DNA of 64,000 nt, from the NCBI GenBank assembly GCA_947623455.1, contig OX392535.1:38526688-38590687 (forward strand), in the 5' to 3' direction. Made by a program: the position numbers and the translations under genes. The notes beneath the pieces are model-generated. The model searched no databases, had not been told where the DNA came from, and saw nothing but the letters and a program-made list of their open reading frames with translations. Source of the DNA: Mimachlamys varia. Taxonomy: Eukaryota; Mollusca; Bivalvia; Pectinida; Pectinidae. This document shows, piece after piece, positions 22,832 through 33,600 of this stretch (its first letter is position 1; each line of letters starts with the position of its first letter).

Positions 22832-23440
22832 AAAAGGTTTTTAACACAATTGACCCCTGTGACCTTGAGAGTGGTTCAAGGTAATTCATTTTAACAAACT
22901 TGGTAGGCTTTCATTCAAGCATGCATGCTACTGGCCAAATATCAGTACACTTGGCCTAAAGATTATTAAAAGATTTTTTGAAGCTTCGACCCTGTGACCT
23001 TGAAAGTAGGTCAAGGTAATTAATTTGAACACTTTTTGTAGCCCTTTAATCCAGCATGCTTCAGGCAAAATATCAGTTCTTATGGCCTAGCAGTTATTAG
23101 CAGTTTCTTGAAATGTTTTAATACATTTGACAATTTGACCTTGAAAGAGGGTCAAGGTCATTCATTTTAACAATTAAGTAGCCCTTCAATTCAGCAAGCT
23201 ACAAGACGAATATCATTACCCTGGTCCTTTGTGTTATTGAAAAGAAGTTGTTTGAAGATTTTAAGACATTTGACCCTTGCGATTTGAAAGTAGGTCAAGG
23301 GCATTCATTTTAACAAGCTTGGTACCCCTTCATCCCAGCATGGTACATGCAATATCAGCACTGTGGGTCTTTCAGTAACTGAGAATTTGTTTGAAGGAAA
23401 AGTTTAGGCACAGCATACGACAACGGATGGAGCATATTGA

Positions 23441-23925
23441 CTATCGTGCGAAATTATTGATCAAGGGTTATTTGTGTAAGAATCTTGAAAGATCCTTCTG
23501 GTATTTCTCAAGTAATAGTTACGAATAGTTTAAGGAAGGATGAAGAATGCAGGGTGAAATAAACAACCCACCATCAGATGATGGCTCAAAATGGAGTATG
23601 TACCCAGTTTCAAATGCTTTTATCTCCTCAAAGAAGTAAAACTGTATACAAAACTCTTTCTCCAAATATGATGATCATGAATGCATGATTACAAGCACTA
23701 GATGATAAATTAATGATTTCAAATCATCATGTTAAATGGGAACAAAACGGGAATTCAGAAAATTTTATAAAGAAACTTTATTTGTATCATAGTATCTACT
23801 ATTATATAATAATATAACATATACTTTTTGTAACATAAATTATATATAATATGCACAGTTATTTACAAAAGTTAATAATATAACAATCTTCACTTGTAGC
23901 ACCAATGGCATAAACATATTTACCC
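23441..23925. other. Non-coding stretch, 3' flank of ZIP B
   Basis: Between the end of element A and the ZIP B stop. Probably includes the ZIP B 3' UTR; AT-rich with nothing else recognised. Confidence 0.4.
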
Positions 23926-24981
23926 TTAGCCATATCTTTGTTCTAGGAACACTGTTCCTGTCACTGTGGTAAACCCTATTATCAAAAAGACAACTTTTAC
24001 TAATCTAATGTCACAAGAATTAAACTCATGGGGAAGCACTTCAAAGAAAGTTATATAAAGAAACGTTCCACAGGCAATGCCTTGGAGAATGCCCTGTACA
24101 AGGCTGGATACTTGAGAATCCCACAGATCTATGATGCCAATGCCGATCCCAATTCCAACTGGAGCAGATAATCCAAATATAGCTAAAGACCTTATTATTG
24201 CCGTCCTTGAAAGTTTACTCTGAACCAAGTTCATGCCCAAACTGAAACTAAGAATTCCTTTATGCAGTAGAAGTGCTACAAATATTCCTAAAACCGATTC
24301 TGTACTTGTTTGAAGACCAACTGCAAGTCCTTCAAACAACGAGTGCAATGATATTGCAAGTAACAACAGCAATGAGCGGAGCGTGGAATGTTGATGTATA
24401 TAGTCATTGTGGGTGTGACTATCAAGACTGCTCTCCCTGTCAAAATTACGAGATGCAATGATGGGTTCATCACTGATACCCGAGATTGAATGTTCACTGG
24501 AAACAGATCGGTCAAATCCCCTATGATCTACAGTGTTGCCCGTTGTTTCATTTTCATCATTCAGAAGAGGTGTCTTGCTACAGTCAGTATGGCGACTATT
24601 TGTTTGTGAGTGTTCTGTTTTTCTCTCCTTAACAGTGAGAACAATTTGTTCAATTGTCAGTACTGCAAAGAGTCCAAACACCATTGTAAATTCAGCAACA
24701 GGAAATTTCGTTTTTATTTGAAGAGCATCCAGGGCTTTTTCTAGATCCCTCCTAACATCTGGGAGAAGTCCTAGCAGGCATGTAGCCAAGAAGACACCAG
24801 CTGCAAAACAACTCAGGATACTTAAAGTCCGTCTGTAACAGATTTGTTTGTGAAAACTTATCCCGCGTGCACTTTGCTTTTGCATGCACCTGACGATGAG
24901 TAATGGCAAAACTCCAAGGGCGATTGTGAATAAAAACAGTCCGAATATCACAAGGACTTTCACAATCTGGACGTCCACCAT
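23926..24981 (-). CDS. SLC39A1-like: ZIP-family zinc transporter, copy B (SLC39A1-3 subfamily)
   Basis: Intronless 351-codon frame with ATG at 24979-24981 (context AAGATGG). It shares the architecture of copy A: three N-terminal helices, a variable loop (about 117-195, with HSQTNSRHTD and HTHNDYIHQH), helix 4 with HSLFEG, helix 5 with HKG, the GIGIGIGII helix and two final helices. It should import Zn2+ across the plasma membrane. Same strand as copy A, about 15.7 kb away; the nested retroelements account for most of that gap, so the pair looks like a tandem duplication later pushed apart. The 3' ~340 coding bases match copy A with about ten differences, whereas the loop and helix 4 are much more diverged. 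That mosaic suggests gene conversion. Confidence 0.9.
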   Translation of the reverse strand: MVDVQIVKVLVIFGLFLFTIALGVLPLLIVRCMQKQSARGISFHKQICYRRTLSILSCFAAGVFLATCLLGLLPDVRRDLEKALDALQIKTKFPVAEFTMVFGLFAVLTIEQIVLTVKERKTEHSQTNSRHTDCSKTPLLNDENETTGNTVDHRGFDRSVSSEHSISGISDEPIIASRNFDRESSLDSHTHNDYIHQHSTLRSLLLLLAISLHSLFEGLAVGLQTSTESVLGIFVALLLHKGILSFSLGMNLVQSKLSRTAIIRSLAIFGLSAPVGIGIGIGIIDLWDSQVSSLVQGILQGIACGTFLYITFFEVLPHEFNSCDIRLVKVVFLIIGFTTVTGTVFLEQRYG

Positions 24982-25094
24982 CTTATCAGTAAGCCTACTC
25001 GATAAAACTGTTCACAAAACTTTCAATATGTGTCAAACCATGTTAAATATAATGTCTCTCATGCCGTTGAATATAATAGTACGTTGATACATCT

Positions 25095-25195
25095 GTTGCC
25101 ATCGACGAAAAAATTCCGGTGACATCCGGAAGGGACCGTCCGGAAGTTAAAGGATAAAAGTAAAAATGGAACTTTTTTATTCCGGAAAAGTAATT
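25095..25195 (-). promoter_or_regulatory. Cluster of ETS-like sites upstream of ZIP B
   Basis: CCGGAAG occurs at about 25127-25133 and 25140-25146, with CCGGAAAAG near 25183, all within ~60 bp and ~150-200 bp upstream of the ZIP B ATG. CCGGAAGT is the ETS-family core and often marks animal housekeeping promoters. Promoter role is inference. Confidence 0.35.
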
Positions 25196-25199
25196 TGCT

Positions 25200-26769
25200 A
25201 AGGAACTTTTTTTTCAAATCATTTCAAATAGATTATGTGTGGTTCAGTTGTATTTATAGAAAAAATATTTCAATATAGTTGTTGTAATAAACTTAAAAAC
25301 GAAACGTTTTCCGAAGAAAAATAAGATATTGCAGGGCGCCCCGGGTATTATAGCACTCCTCCCGTTTCTATTTTTACAAAAATGGCGTATGCGAATGTAA
25401 ACATACCAACGTGAGTAGCAGTACTGCGATTACATGTCTTCAACTGCTAATCTTAGTCGGAGTTGATTGGTATGGATCACGTAGTTACTTTTGAAACATG
25501 CAAATCTGTCACGCGTCGAACTTGTAGTCTCTAGTTTGACAGTTCGTTCGGACTTTTTGTATCGGACACATGTACAATATATTATCAAATGTCGTCAGGG
25601 CGGTCCATAAATCGACAGGGCAATAAAATAATTTCAAGTAACACACAAAGCAAATACGGGTAAAATATTTAAGTATAATTGATTCAATAGTCGAAATTTT
25701 ACATTACGTGTAAAATGTTTGTCTGTAAATTCGTTATTAACTAATCGAAATATACACATTTTCCTTCAGCTACACGGCCGCCGCCATGACAGTATTGTAA
25801 TATCGACAGTAGTAATGCCCAGCTAGCTATATGAGGGGGAAATTCTGCCTAACTGGCAATCTAGATTTTTCAGTCATGCAGTTTAACCCGGGGACCCGTT
25901 CACGCTAGTTAAGCAACCGTGAGCTTAACTAAACTAACGTGACATGACCGTCTGCATGTTACACATGCAGTGGTGTTCTGAAATAATTAACGAAGGCCAC
26001 ACTAATTTTGTAATTGGGGAATATTGAGAAACAATATTTGATTTCAAATTATTATTCCATAGAAAAAGGATACATTTTGATATAAATGAAACAAAAAATT
26101 TCAGTTTAAATATTTTTCATAGAAATTTTAGTGACATCTGTGAGATACCTTTTTACTAAAATTTTTTTCTCCTTATACTTCAATATTGGAAATTATGCTA
26201 CTGATATTGGTCAATGCACGCCTAATAATTAAATATCAGGAGGTCAACATCAATATTTGACATGCTTACTTCAGACATTTGTAACAGATCTAGACTAACT
26301 GATCCGCTGAATATTGTTGATTATATTATAACATCATATCAGTGATTTTACTGCCTTGATTTTACAGCAACCTGTGCCTTATGGAATTGGGAGAATTAAG
26401 AAGGATTTTCAGATAAATTGGAAAAATATTCTTGAATTTTGCTTCATTTTGGGAAAATAACACAAATTTTGACTGGGGGAAACAGCTTTATTGACGGTAA
26501 AACTGGGCAAACAAAATCATTGCATATACATTTGTACCTAAAGCCATCAAGCTTCGTCTGTCACCATATGCTGTCCACTGCACTTAAAGTTTTCTTCCAA
26601 ACAATTTCTTCTCAACAATATGCCATTACCTGGAGTCCTAGTAATGCACTAAGTCCAACCAGGTGTGACCACAAAAACCCCCATACAGGTAATGGGAGTG
26701 TCCATGCCTACCTGTGTTCTTACCCATAGAGATGTCATATGATTTACCTGTACTTTTATGTTAATAATT
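25200..26769. other. Intergenic region between ZIP B and the next gene
   Basis: Divergent intergenic space. ATGGCGTATGCGAATG near 25382, followed by AAC-GTGAGT, has the look of a short first exon with donor, and GCCGCCGCCATGAC near 25783 is a strong start context opening only a five-codon frame. Either could belong to a 5' UTR exon of the coiled-coil gene. Neither can be joined in frame to its first recognised coding exon. Confidence 0.3.
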
Positions 26770-26883
26770 TTGAAGATGTCTGTATACATGCAGTATGCTT
26801 GGATGAAGGGCTAATAACCACATATTATTCAAATGAATGACCCTAGTTATCCTTCTGTTAAGGTCACATGGCCATGGGCCAAT

Positions 26884-29535
26884 TGTAATAATAATAATAA
26901 TATACAACATTTATATAGCACTCTATATAATTTGTAAAATTACTCTAAAGCGCTTCACAACATGTAGATAATAATTTGATACTTACACTGCATAAATAAA
27001 GAAGTTATTACAATCTAAGCTAATGTGATAATATAAAAAAAATCGCAAATAAATACGAATTACATCTACTGTAGATAAACAAATGTCAGTATATACATGA
27101 CGTCTAAGTTGTCACTAATATGCAGACGTGAAAAGGTACGTCTTCAGAAGTTTCTTGAATTTGGCCAGAGTATTTGTTTTTCGGATAGCGGATCATCCGA
27201 TGGTAATCTATTCCACAACGTGGCCGAAGCTTTCCCAAAACACTGGTTTCCATAGGTCACAGTACGAGATTTTGGGACACACAACAATGATTCTGTCTTC
27301 GACCTCAGTGATCGTGACGGCTGATACAGGGTAACTAGCTCCCGTATGTACTGGGGAGCTGTTCCATCAAGTGCCTTGTATGTGTATACCAAGATTTTGT
27401 ATTGTGACCTGTATTGCACAGGTAGCCAGTGCAATGAATACAGAACAGGAGTGATGTGTTCTCTCTTTCTAACCCGAGAAACGAGACGGGCTGCCGTGTT
27501 CTGGACCTTCTGTAGGCGACTTGTCAATTTGTCAGATATACCACAGAGTAGGGCATTTCCATAGTCCATTCGTGAGGTAACAAGTGAATGAACCAAAATC
27601 TTGCATGCATCGGCAGTTATAAACTGCCGTATACAGCCTATGTTCCTGATCTGGTAGTAACAGGATTTGGCGATAGCATTCACTTGTTTCTCCATGTTCA
27701 GTGAACTATCAAAGTACACCCCTAGATTTTTAACAGTTGGGACAGCCTCTACAGTACTTGTTCCGACCTTGAGCTGGAGAGCCGTTGATTGCTTACACTT
27801 TGGAGAAAAGACGATCAGTTCCGTCTTTTCCTGATTTAGTTTTAGCATGTTGGCATTCATCCAGCTTCTGATGTCTGTCAGACATGCTTCCAGATTTTCT
27901 GATACGGTGTCCCAGCTGTCCTGTGGTCTGATGACCATGTAAATCTGTGTGTCATCAGCATAACAATGATAGCAAAGGTTATGTCTATGACAAATCTCAC
28001 CGATTGGTTTGGAATACATGCAGTATTTACGGGGTCCTAACACCGACCCTTGAGGAACCCCATAATCCAGCATGCTGTCACGTGAAACAGAAGATCCGAT
28101 TGCAATACACTGTCGTCGATCACCTAGATAGGACTGTATCCAGCATAATACGTCGTCAGTCACTCCATACGAATACTCCAGACGTTTATGGAGTATGCTA
28201 TGGTCAATGACGTCGAGTGCAGCTGACAAGTCTAGCATGACGAGCACCGCTCTGCACTTGTTATCCAATGCAGAAGCTATGTCGTTATGCACACGTAGGA
28301 GGGCCGTCTCTGTTGAGTGTCCCATGCGATAGGCCGATTGCAGGTTGTCATGGAGACTGTTTGCATGGAGATGGGCCTCTAAACGCCGGGACACAACCTT
28401 CTCCAAGATCTTAGACAGAAAAGGCAAATTTGACACTGGACGGTAGTTCTTCAACTCCTCCTTATCCAATCCAGGCTTCCTCAGCAATGGTCTTACATGT
28501 GCTTTCTTGAAACACAATGGAACCTTTGACTCAACCAATGATTTGTTCATGATTGAGGTAATCAAAGGAAGCAGTGCTTCAAGACATTTTTTCAGAAGGT
28601 CTGTTGGAAGCGGGTCAAGCTCACAGGATTTTGATTGCGATGTCTGAATGATTCTGCGTAGTTCATCCGGAGTTGTTGGAGTGAGCTTTGACAATGGTTC
28701 CCCGTCAAATTGAATGTCAGCACTCATGACAGATACATCGTTGTCAGTTGTCGAATTCACTTCGTCAATGTTTCTCCTGATCGTGTTGATCTTATTCAGA
28801 AAGAAATCGCTGAACTTGTTTGACAAGTCTTTGTCAGTTGTACAGCTTGGCAGGATGATTTCACCTTTTTGACCCATTAGCGCTTTTGTGAGTCTAAAAA
28901 GCTGCCTGGTGTCCTTACCACATTCTTCGATCTTTTCTGAATAATAAGTCTTCTTCGATTGAACGAGAAGTGAACCAACTAACCGACATTGGTCCCTATA
29001 AATCTGATGGTGAACGGCCAATTTGGTCCTCCGCCAACGTCTTTCTGCTTTTCTGCGATTCTGTTTTTCCTCGCGTAGATTTTCATTGTACCACGGGGAT
29101 TTAGGTCTCATGGTGATCACCTTTGTTTGTAGAGGTGCATGCTTTTCAATAAGGGCTTCTATACCAGACGTGTATGCTTCAACAAGTTCATCAACGCCAC
29201 CTTCGGTAGATTGAAGGGCAGAAGAAGACTGGATATCGTTGTTGAAATCTGGTATCGAAATTTCGCGGAATTTCCGGAAGCTCACCTTTTTCCTGATACG
29301 AGCTGGCCTTCTACAATTCAGTGGTGCTCGGATAGCAAAATGATCACCAGAGGGGTTTCCCTTTACATCACTTAGACATGGATCAATAACTGAAATCTCT
29401 CCATGAATGACAAAGTTTTCTTCCCTTGTTATGACCACATCAAGTGTGTGGCCGCGGGTGTGTGTAGCTTCTGTCACATGCTGAATCAGACCTCTGGACT
29501 CAAGTAGCCCTGAAATATTCAAGCTACTTCCAGGG
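26884..29535 (-). mobile_element. LINE-2 of this window: 5'-truncated CR1/L2-like element
   Basis: Minus-strand non-LTR element. The 3' end carries AGCGCTTTAGAGTAA, GTGCTATATAAATGTTG-type sequence and an (ATT)n microsatellite at 26886-26900, as in CR1/L2 elements. The 5' end is truncated inside the endonuclease and joins a core repeat at about 29535. No target duplication is evident, as usual for this group. Confidence 0.8.
27144..29535 (-). pseudogene. LINE-2 endonuclease remnant and reverse transcriptase
   Basis: The ~800-residue open frame begins in flanking repeat; LINE sequence starts near 29535. It holds the endonuclease end (HTLDVVITREEN; GDH in place of the usual SDH) and then a basic linker. 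The RT blocks are NYRPVSNLPFLSKILEKVV, LDLSAALDVIDHS, YGVPQGSVLGP and CYADDTQIY (catalytic YADD). The C-terminal region includes RMDYGNALLCG and LHWLPVQYR. A single-base indel at the A-run near 27180 shifts the frame just before the last ~17 residues; otherwise RT looks undamaged. The truncated endonuclease makes this copy non-autonomous. Confidence 0.85.
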
Positions 29536-30215
29536 TACTGATATTTTGCCTGTAGCGTGCTGGAATAAAGGACTGTCAATGCAACTTTGTGTACAATTAT
29601 CTTGACCCACTGTCAGGGTCACAGGGTCAAACATCATGTTTTGAAAGTTTTCATGCAACTTATTCAGAATAACCAAAAAAGGCACAGGATACCGATATTG
29701 GGCATGAAGCTGGCTGGTACTAAGGGCTAACAACTTAGTTTAGAATTACCTTGACCCACTTTCAAGGTCACACGGTCAAAGGCATTAAAATATTTAACAA
29801 CTTCTTCTCACTAACCAGAAGGCTATGCAATAATATGGATATTGGGCATATAATATGTTGGAATAAATGGCTACCACGTTTTTTCAAATGAATCCACTTT
29901 GAAGGTCACGTGTACAGGGATCAAATGATTAAAAATTTTAAAACAAATCTGCTTAATAGCTAAAAGTCCCATGGTAAGGATATTGGGCGTGTAGCATATA
30001 GTGATGAAGGGCTACCAAATTTATTCAAATGAATGACCTTGACCCACTTTGAGGGTCAAAGGGGGTCATGTTTCGACTGTTTTCAAGCAGCTTCTTCTAA
30101 ATAACTGAAAAGCTTAGGATATTATACAAATATTGGGCATGTAACATGCTTGGATAAGGCAGGGCTACCAAGTTTGTTCAAACGAATGACCTTGACTCAC
30201 TTTTAAGATTACAGG

Positions 30216-30420
30216 GATCAAATTTTATTATTTTTTATGGCCCTGCAATGAAATGGGGGGCATATAATGTTACCCATGTCCATCCCATCCCATGGTAATG
30301 TAACCAGCTTTTTTAAACAACTACTGATCTGATTGTCATCAAACTTTGATTACATAATAAGCATGAAGAACTAATTTCATATGGGGTGGAGGCATTTATG
30401 TCTCACAGACATTTCTAGTT
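30216..30420 (+). repeat. ~200-bp hairpin-start repeat (R3), copy 1
   Basis: Starts CCCTGCAATGAAATGGGGGG and runs through CATATAATGTTACCCATGTC, CCCATGGTAATGTAACCAGC, ATAATAAGCATGAAGAACT to CTCACAGACATTTCTAGTT. Two more copies lie at 43241-43443 and 49325-49533. Here it is inserted in a core repeat. Confidence 0.75.
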
Positions 30421-30671
30421 CAAACAACTTCTTCTCAATAACCAAAAAGCCCTAGGTATTTATATTAGGCATGTAGTGTGACATGCTTGGATGAAGGGCA
30501 AACTTTGTTCAAAAGAATGACTTCACCTACTTTTAAGGTCACAGTTATGACATGTTAAATCTTTTAATGGATTTTTTTTATCGCAGACACTGATATTTTG
30601 CGGTTCACTTTTAAGATTTGAAGTTTGTGGTTGACAAGTGTTCAATTCTAATTCATATTTTGTTTTTGTAG

Positions 30672-33600
30672 CCATCACTATGAAGAGTTCAATGGCGGGT
30701 CGACTGACCATGTCCTCCCTGTTGGCCCCAAGTTTGGACAGCAGTCTTGCTAGTAACGTTTCTTCACAGAACAGGAGCAGTGCAAGTCTCACGAAAGCTG
30801 AGAAGGAAATTAAGGTAGATTTGCCTTCTTCATTTTGATAACTTGATCATGACCTACCAGAGGTCGTCCTTGATATCCAGTGGATAGGGGTTATGCTCAC
30901 CTACAGTCTCTACAAGAATATTTCATGGTAAAACTGAAGGCTCTGTGTATGCCATCTCAATGATGAGGTTGGTTCAAACCTTTGATATGTACATTAAAAG
31001 AATCATCGAGGTCACATAACGGTAAAATTGACAAGCTTTGAAGGTGGTTGCAGCTCCTTTGTAATCTTCAAAAGACAGGTATCAGCCTAGCGATTGGTCA
31101 GGTTTTTTTACCTGAGCGTGCCTTTAGTTTTGGCATGACATATTCCAGGGGTGTAGAGAGTGTAAGTGAGCGAAACCCCTGGATATTCAGTTAGACCAGA
31201 GATATCTTCTTTGAAACTTCCTAATTCATGTCTAATTCACACATATTTTTATATTTCAATACATGAAAACAGGGTTGTTAACCCCTAAGGAAGAGGAAAA
31301 GACAAATTGAACAAAACAGTATCAGTCACCTTTCATGTAATTTCTCCCTCATTAGAAATGTAGAACAACAGAGATCTCCCTTGATAGAGGATTTAGAGGT
31401 TGACACCTTATCAGCCAGAGATTCCTACTATCAGCCAGAGGGCCAAAGGCTCAAGGGCTGATATCAGGACTCGAGGGCTGAAAAGGGGTGTTATATCAAA
31501 ATGGTCATATAAACTTTTTATCATATGTTTTTTATCCCCCGCTTTCAGAGAAATGGGGGATATTAATTTGTTGTGTTAGGAACAATCTTTCTTTTAAGGT
31601 CAATTATATCAAACAAAAATTAGTTCTCATTTTTGACCTTTGATCTTGATTTGATCTTGACAGTACAGTTTAACAAAACTATTAAAAAAAATAAATAAAA
31701 AGCATGGGCAATGCATACTCAACATAAAACTACCATTCATTTGTGTGAGGAATGACTATAACATGAGTTGTACCAATTTCTGTACCCCTACCCCCAGTTT
31801 CTGTAATTTAGATATATGTAATAATATACATAACAAAGGGGCAACCATTTTTTTTCCTAACTGAATTAATAGGACATAGATATACAAAATAGTGGTATGT
31901 TACCAATGGCACGATTAAAAGTTATTTGATCTATTTTTTGTAATTTTAATTACGATGAAAGAGTAATTTTAGGGAAAAACAATACTTTTTGCTAATATTT
32001 GACCTTTGACCTTGATTTGACCTTTAGAATGGATGTCACATTGTAAATTTTATATACGAAAATTTAAAGTGATGGATACATGATCTATATATACCATATA
32101 ATTATTCATCTGAAGATGTTTAGAAATGGTAGAACAATTTCTGTACTCCTACCCCCTTTTTTTCAAAACTGCCATTTTATTGCCAAGGTAGGTTGTATAT
32201 GACCCCACAAAAAAATCTCCAGTGGATTTCCCAGAGGGGTGGCCAGCTGAAATATACTCTAGAAGGTCCATACTTATGAAAAAAATAGGCCACCCTTTGA
32301 CAGCAAGGGGTGCTCACATAACCCCTCTGGCCCCTGGGGTAATACTAAATACTGTAATCAAAGTGTCCTTTGCGACAAGTAGCTTTCATGATTTCCGCAT
32401 CACATCTAGATCTATTCAAAGGAAAGAGCTATCAGTGCGGTGAGGTGCAAAGTAACCCACTGTGCCCCTTGTCGTTCGTCAGCCTACTGGTCCTTGTTAA
32501 TAAAATATCTTATAAAGGGAGTCCTTCCTATCATAACTCTAATTCATAGCAAGTAACTTTTGCAAACTTGATTTAATTTGCGAAATTCACAAAAGCAAAT
32601 AGCATTCGAAGAAACTTTGTTTACGATATATTCACTGGGCTAATGTTTCCTAATTACTACTGTACAAAAATCTTTGCTCTTGATTATACATGTACATCAT
32701 TCATTTACATATATATTTGGTATTTAATTTGCAGTCACTGAAAGCAGAAAATAACAAACTAAGAAAAGATTTGGAGGATGTAAGGTATGTAAGATAATTA
32801 TACTGTTGTACCTTGTTATTTTAAAGTTGACAGGACTACGGGAAAACTTTGTGTTACCCAAATAATCAATAAATAATACTGGTACTTCAAATTAAAAGGG
32901 ATCAATCTTTATGTACAAGTTACAGATAAGGAGTCTCCACTGTACATGTATACTAAGACAATTTCAAAGTCATGATTGAGGAAATTGTTTTGATAACCGC
33001 TCCCTACCAACACCCATCCCATGCCACTTTAACACACCCTAAGCTACAGTCACTCAAATAGAGAACCTGGAAAATGTCATCTCTTTTTCAAATGTACGTT
33101 ACTTGTTTGTGTGTAAATCTGTTTTTTTAGTCCTATCCTTTGCAAACGAGTGCACACACAACCACACACAAGCAGAGAATTCCTGGAAAAACGTTCTCTA
33201 ATTCAAAAAAAAGGTAATTTCTTTGCGTGTAAATTCAAGTGAACATCCTCTAATTGCTTCTTTACAAATGAGCGTGCACACACAGTACAACTAAAACAGA
33301 AATCACTTTCTTAATTTTGGTCTTATTGAAGTACAAGTTACTGGAAGACTTAATTAATGCTTTTGTTTTGCTTACAGATCTCTGTATAACCAGCTAGTAT
33401 CTGAAAATTCTCATGAGAAATTTGACGAAAGAAGAATCACATTATTGAAGTCCCAGATCATACAACTAGAAAGACAGGTATATGACTCCCATGTTATGAA
33501 CTATTTATTGCTATAACCATGGTCAATGATAGTGGAAAACTAGTAAAAGATTTGAGCAGTCTCTCTTGCAATATTTATGACATATACATGTATATCTTAC

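Larger units (their letters stand above)
11460..23440 (-). mobile_element. Hairpin-ended core-repeat element A, split by a LINE
   Basis: The left end reads CAAGAGGCCCATGAGCCT, the inverted form of the hairpin terminus at 42221-42235. The two parts, 11460-12179 and 22832-23440, hold about nine diverged copies of a ~145-bp core: ACCTTGAAAGTGG, TCAAGGT, ATTCATTTGAACAAACTTGG and TAGCCCTTCATTCAAGCATG. The right end has AAAAGTTTAGGCACAGCATA, matching the inverted start of the element at 39568. The non-LTR element at 12180-22817 interrupts it. This architecture (short terminal structures around a tandem core) resembles bivalve non-autonomous Helitron-like elements; the superfamily is inference. Confidence 0.65.
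26770..30560 (+). mobile_element. Hairpin-family core-repeat element B, with two nested insertions
   Basis: Core monomers (ATATTGGGCAT, GTAGCATGCTTGGATGAAGG, GAATGACCTTGACCCACTTT, AAGGTCACAGGG) occur at 26770-26883, 29536-30215 and 30421-30550. LINE-2 (26884-29535) and a ~200-bp repeat (30216-30420) interrupt them. It ends about 100 bp before the first coding exon of the coiled-coil gene. Confidence 0.6.

Noticed and set aside
25382..25410. ATGGCGTATGCG...AAC|GTGAGT as first coding exon of the coiled-coil gene
   Set aside because: Joining it to the acceptor at 30671 gives a frame that hits a stop in that exon; could only be untranslated or another gene.
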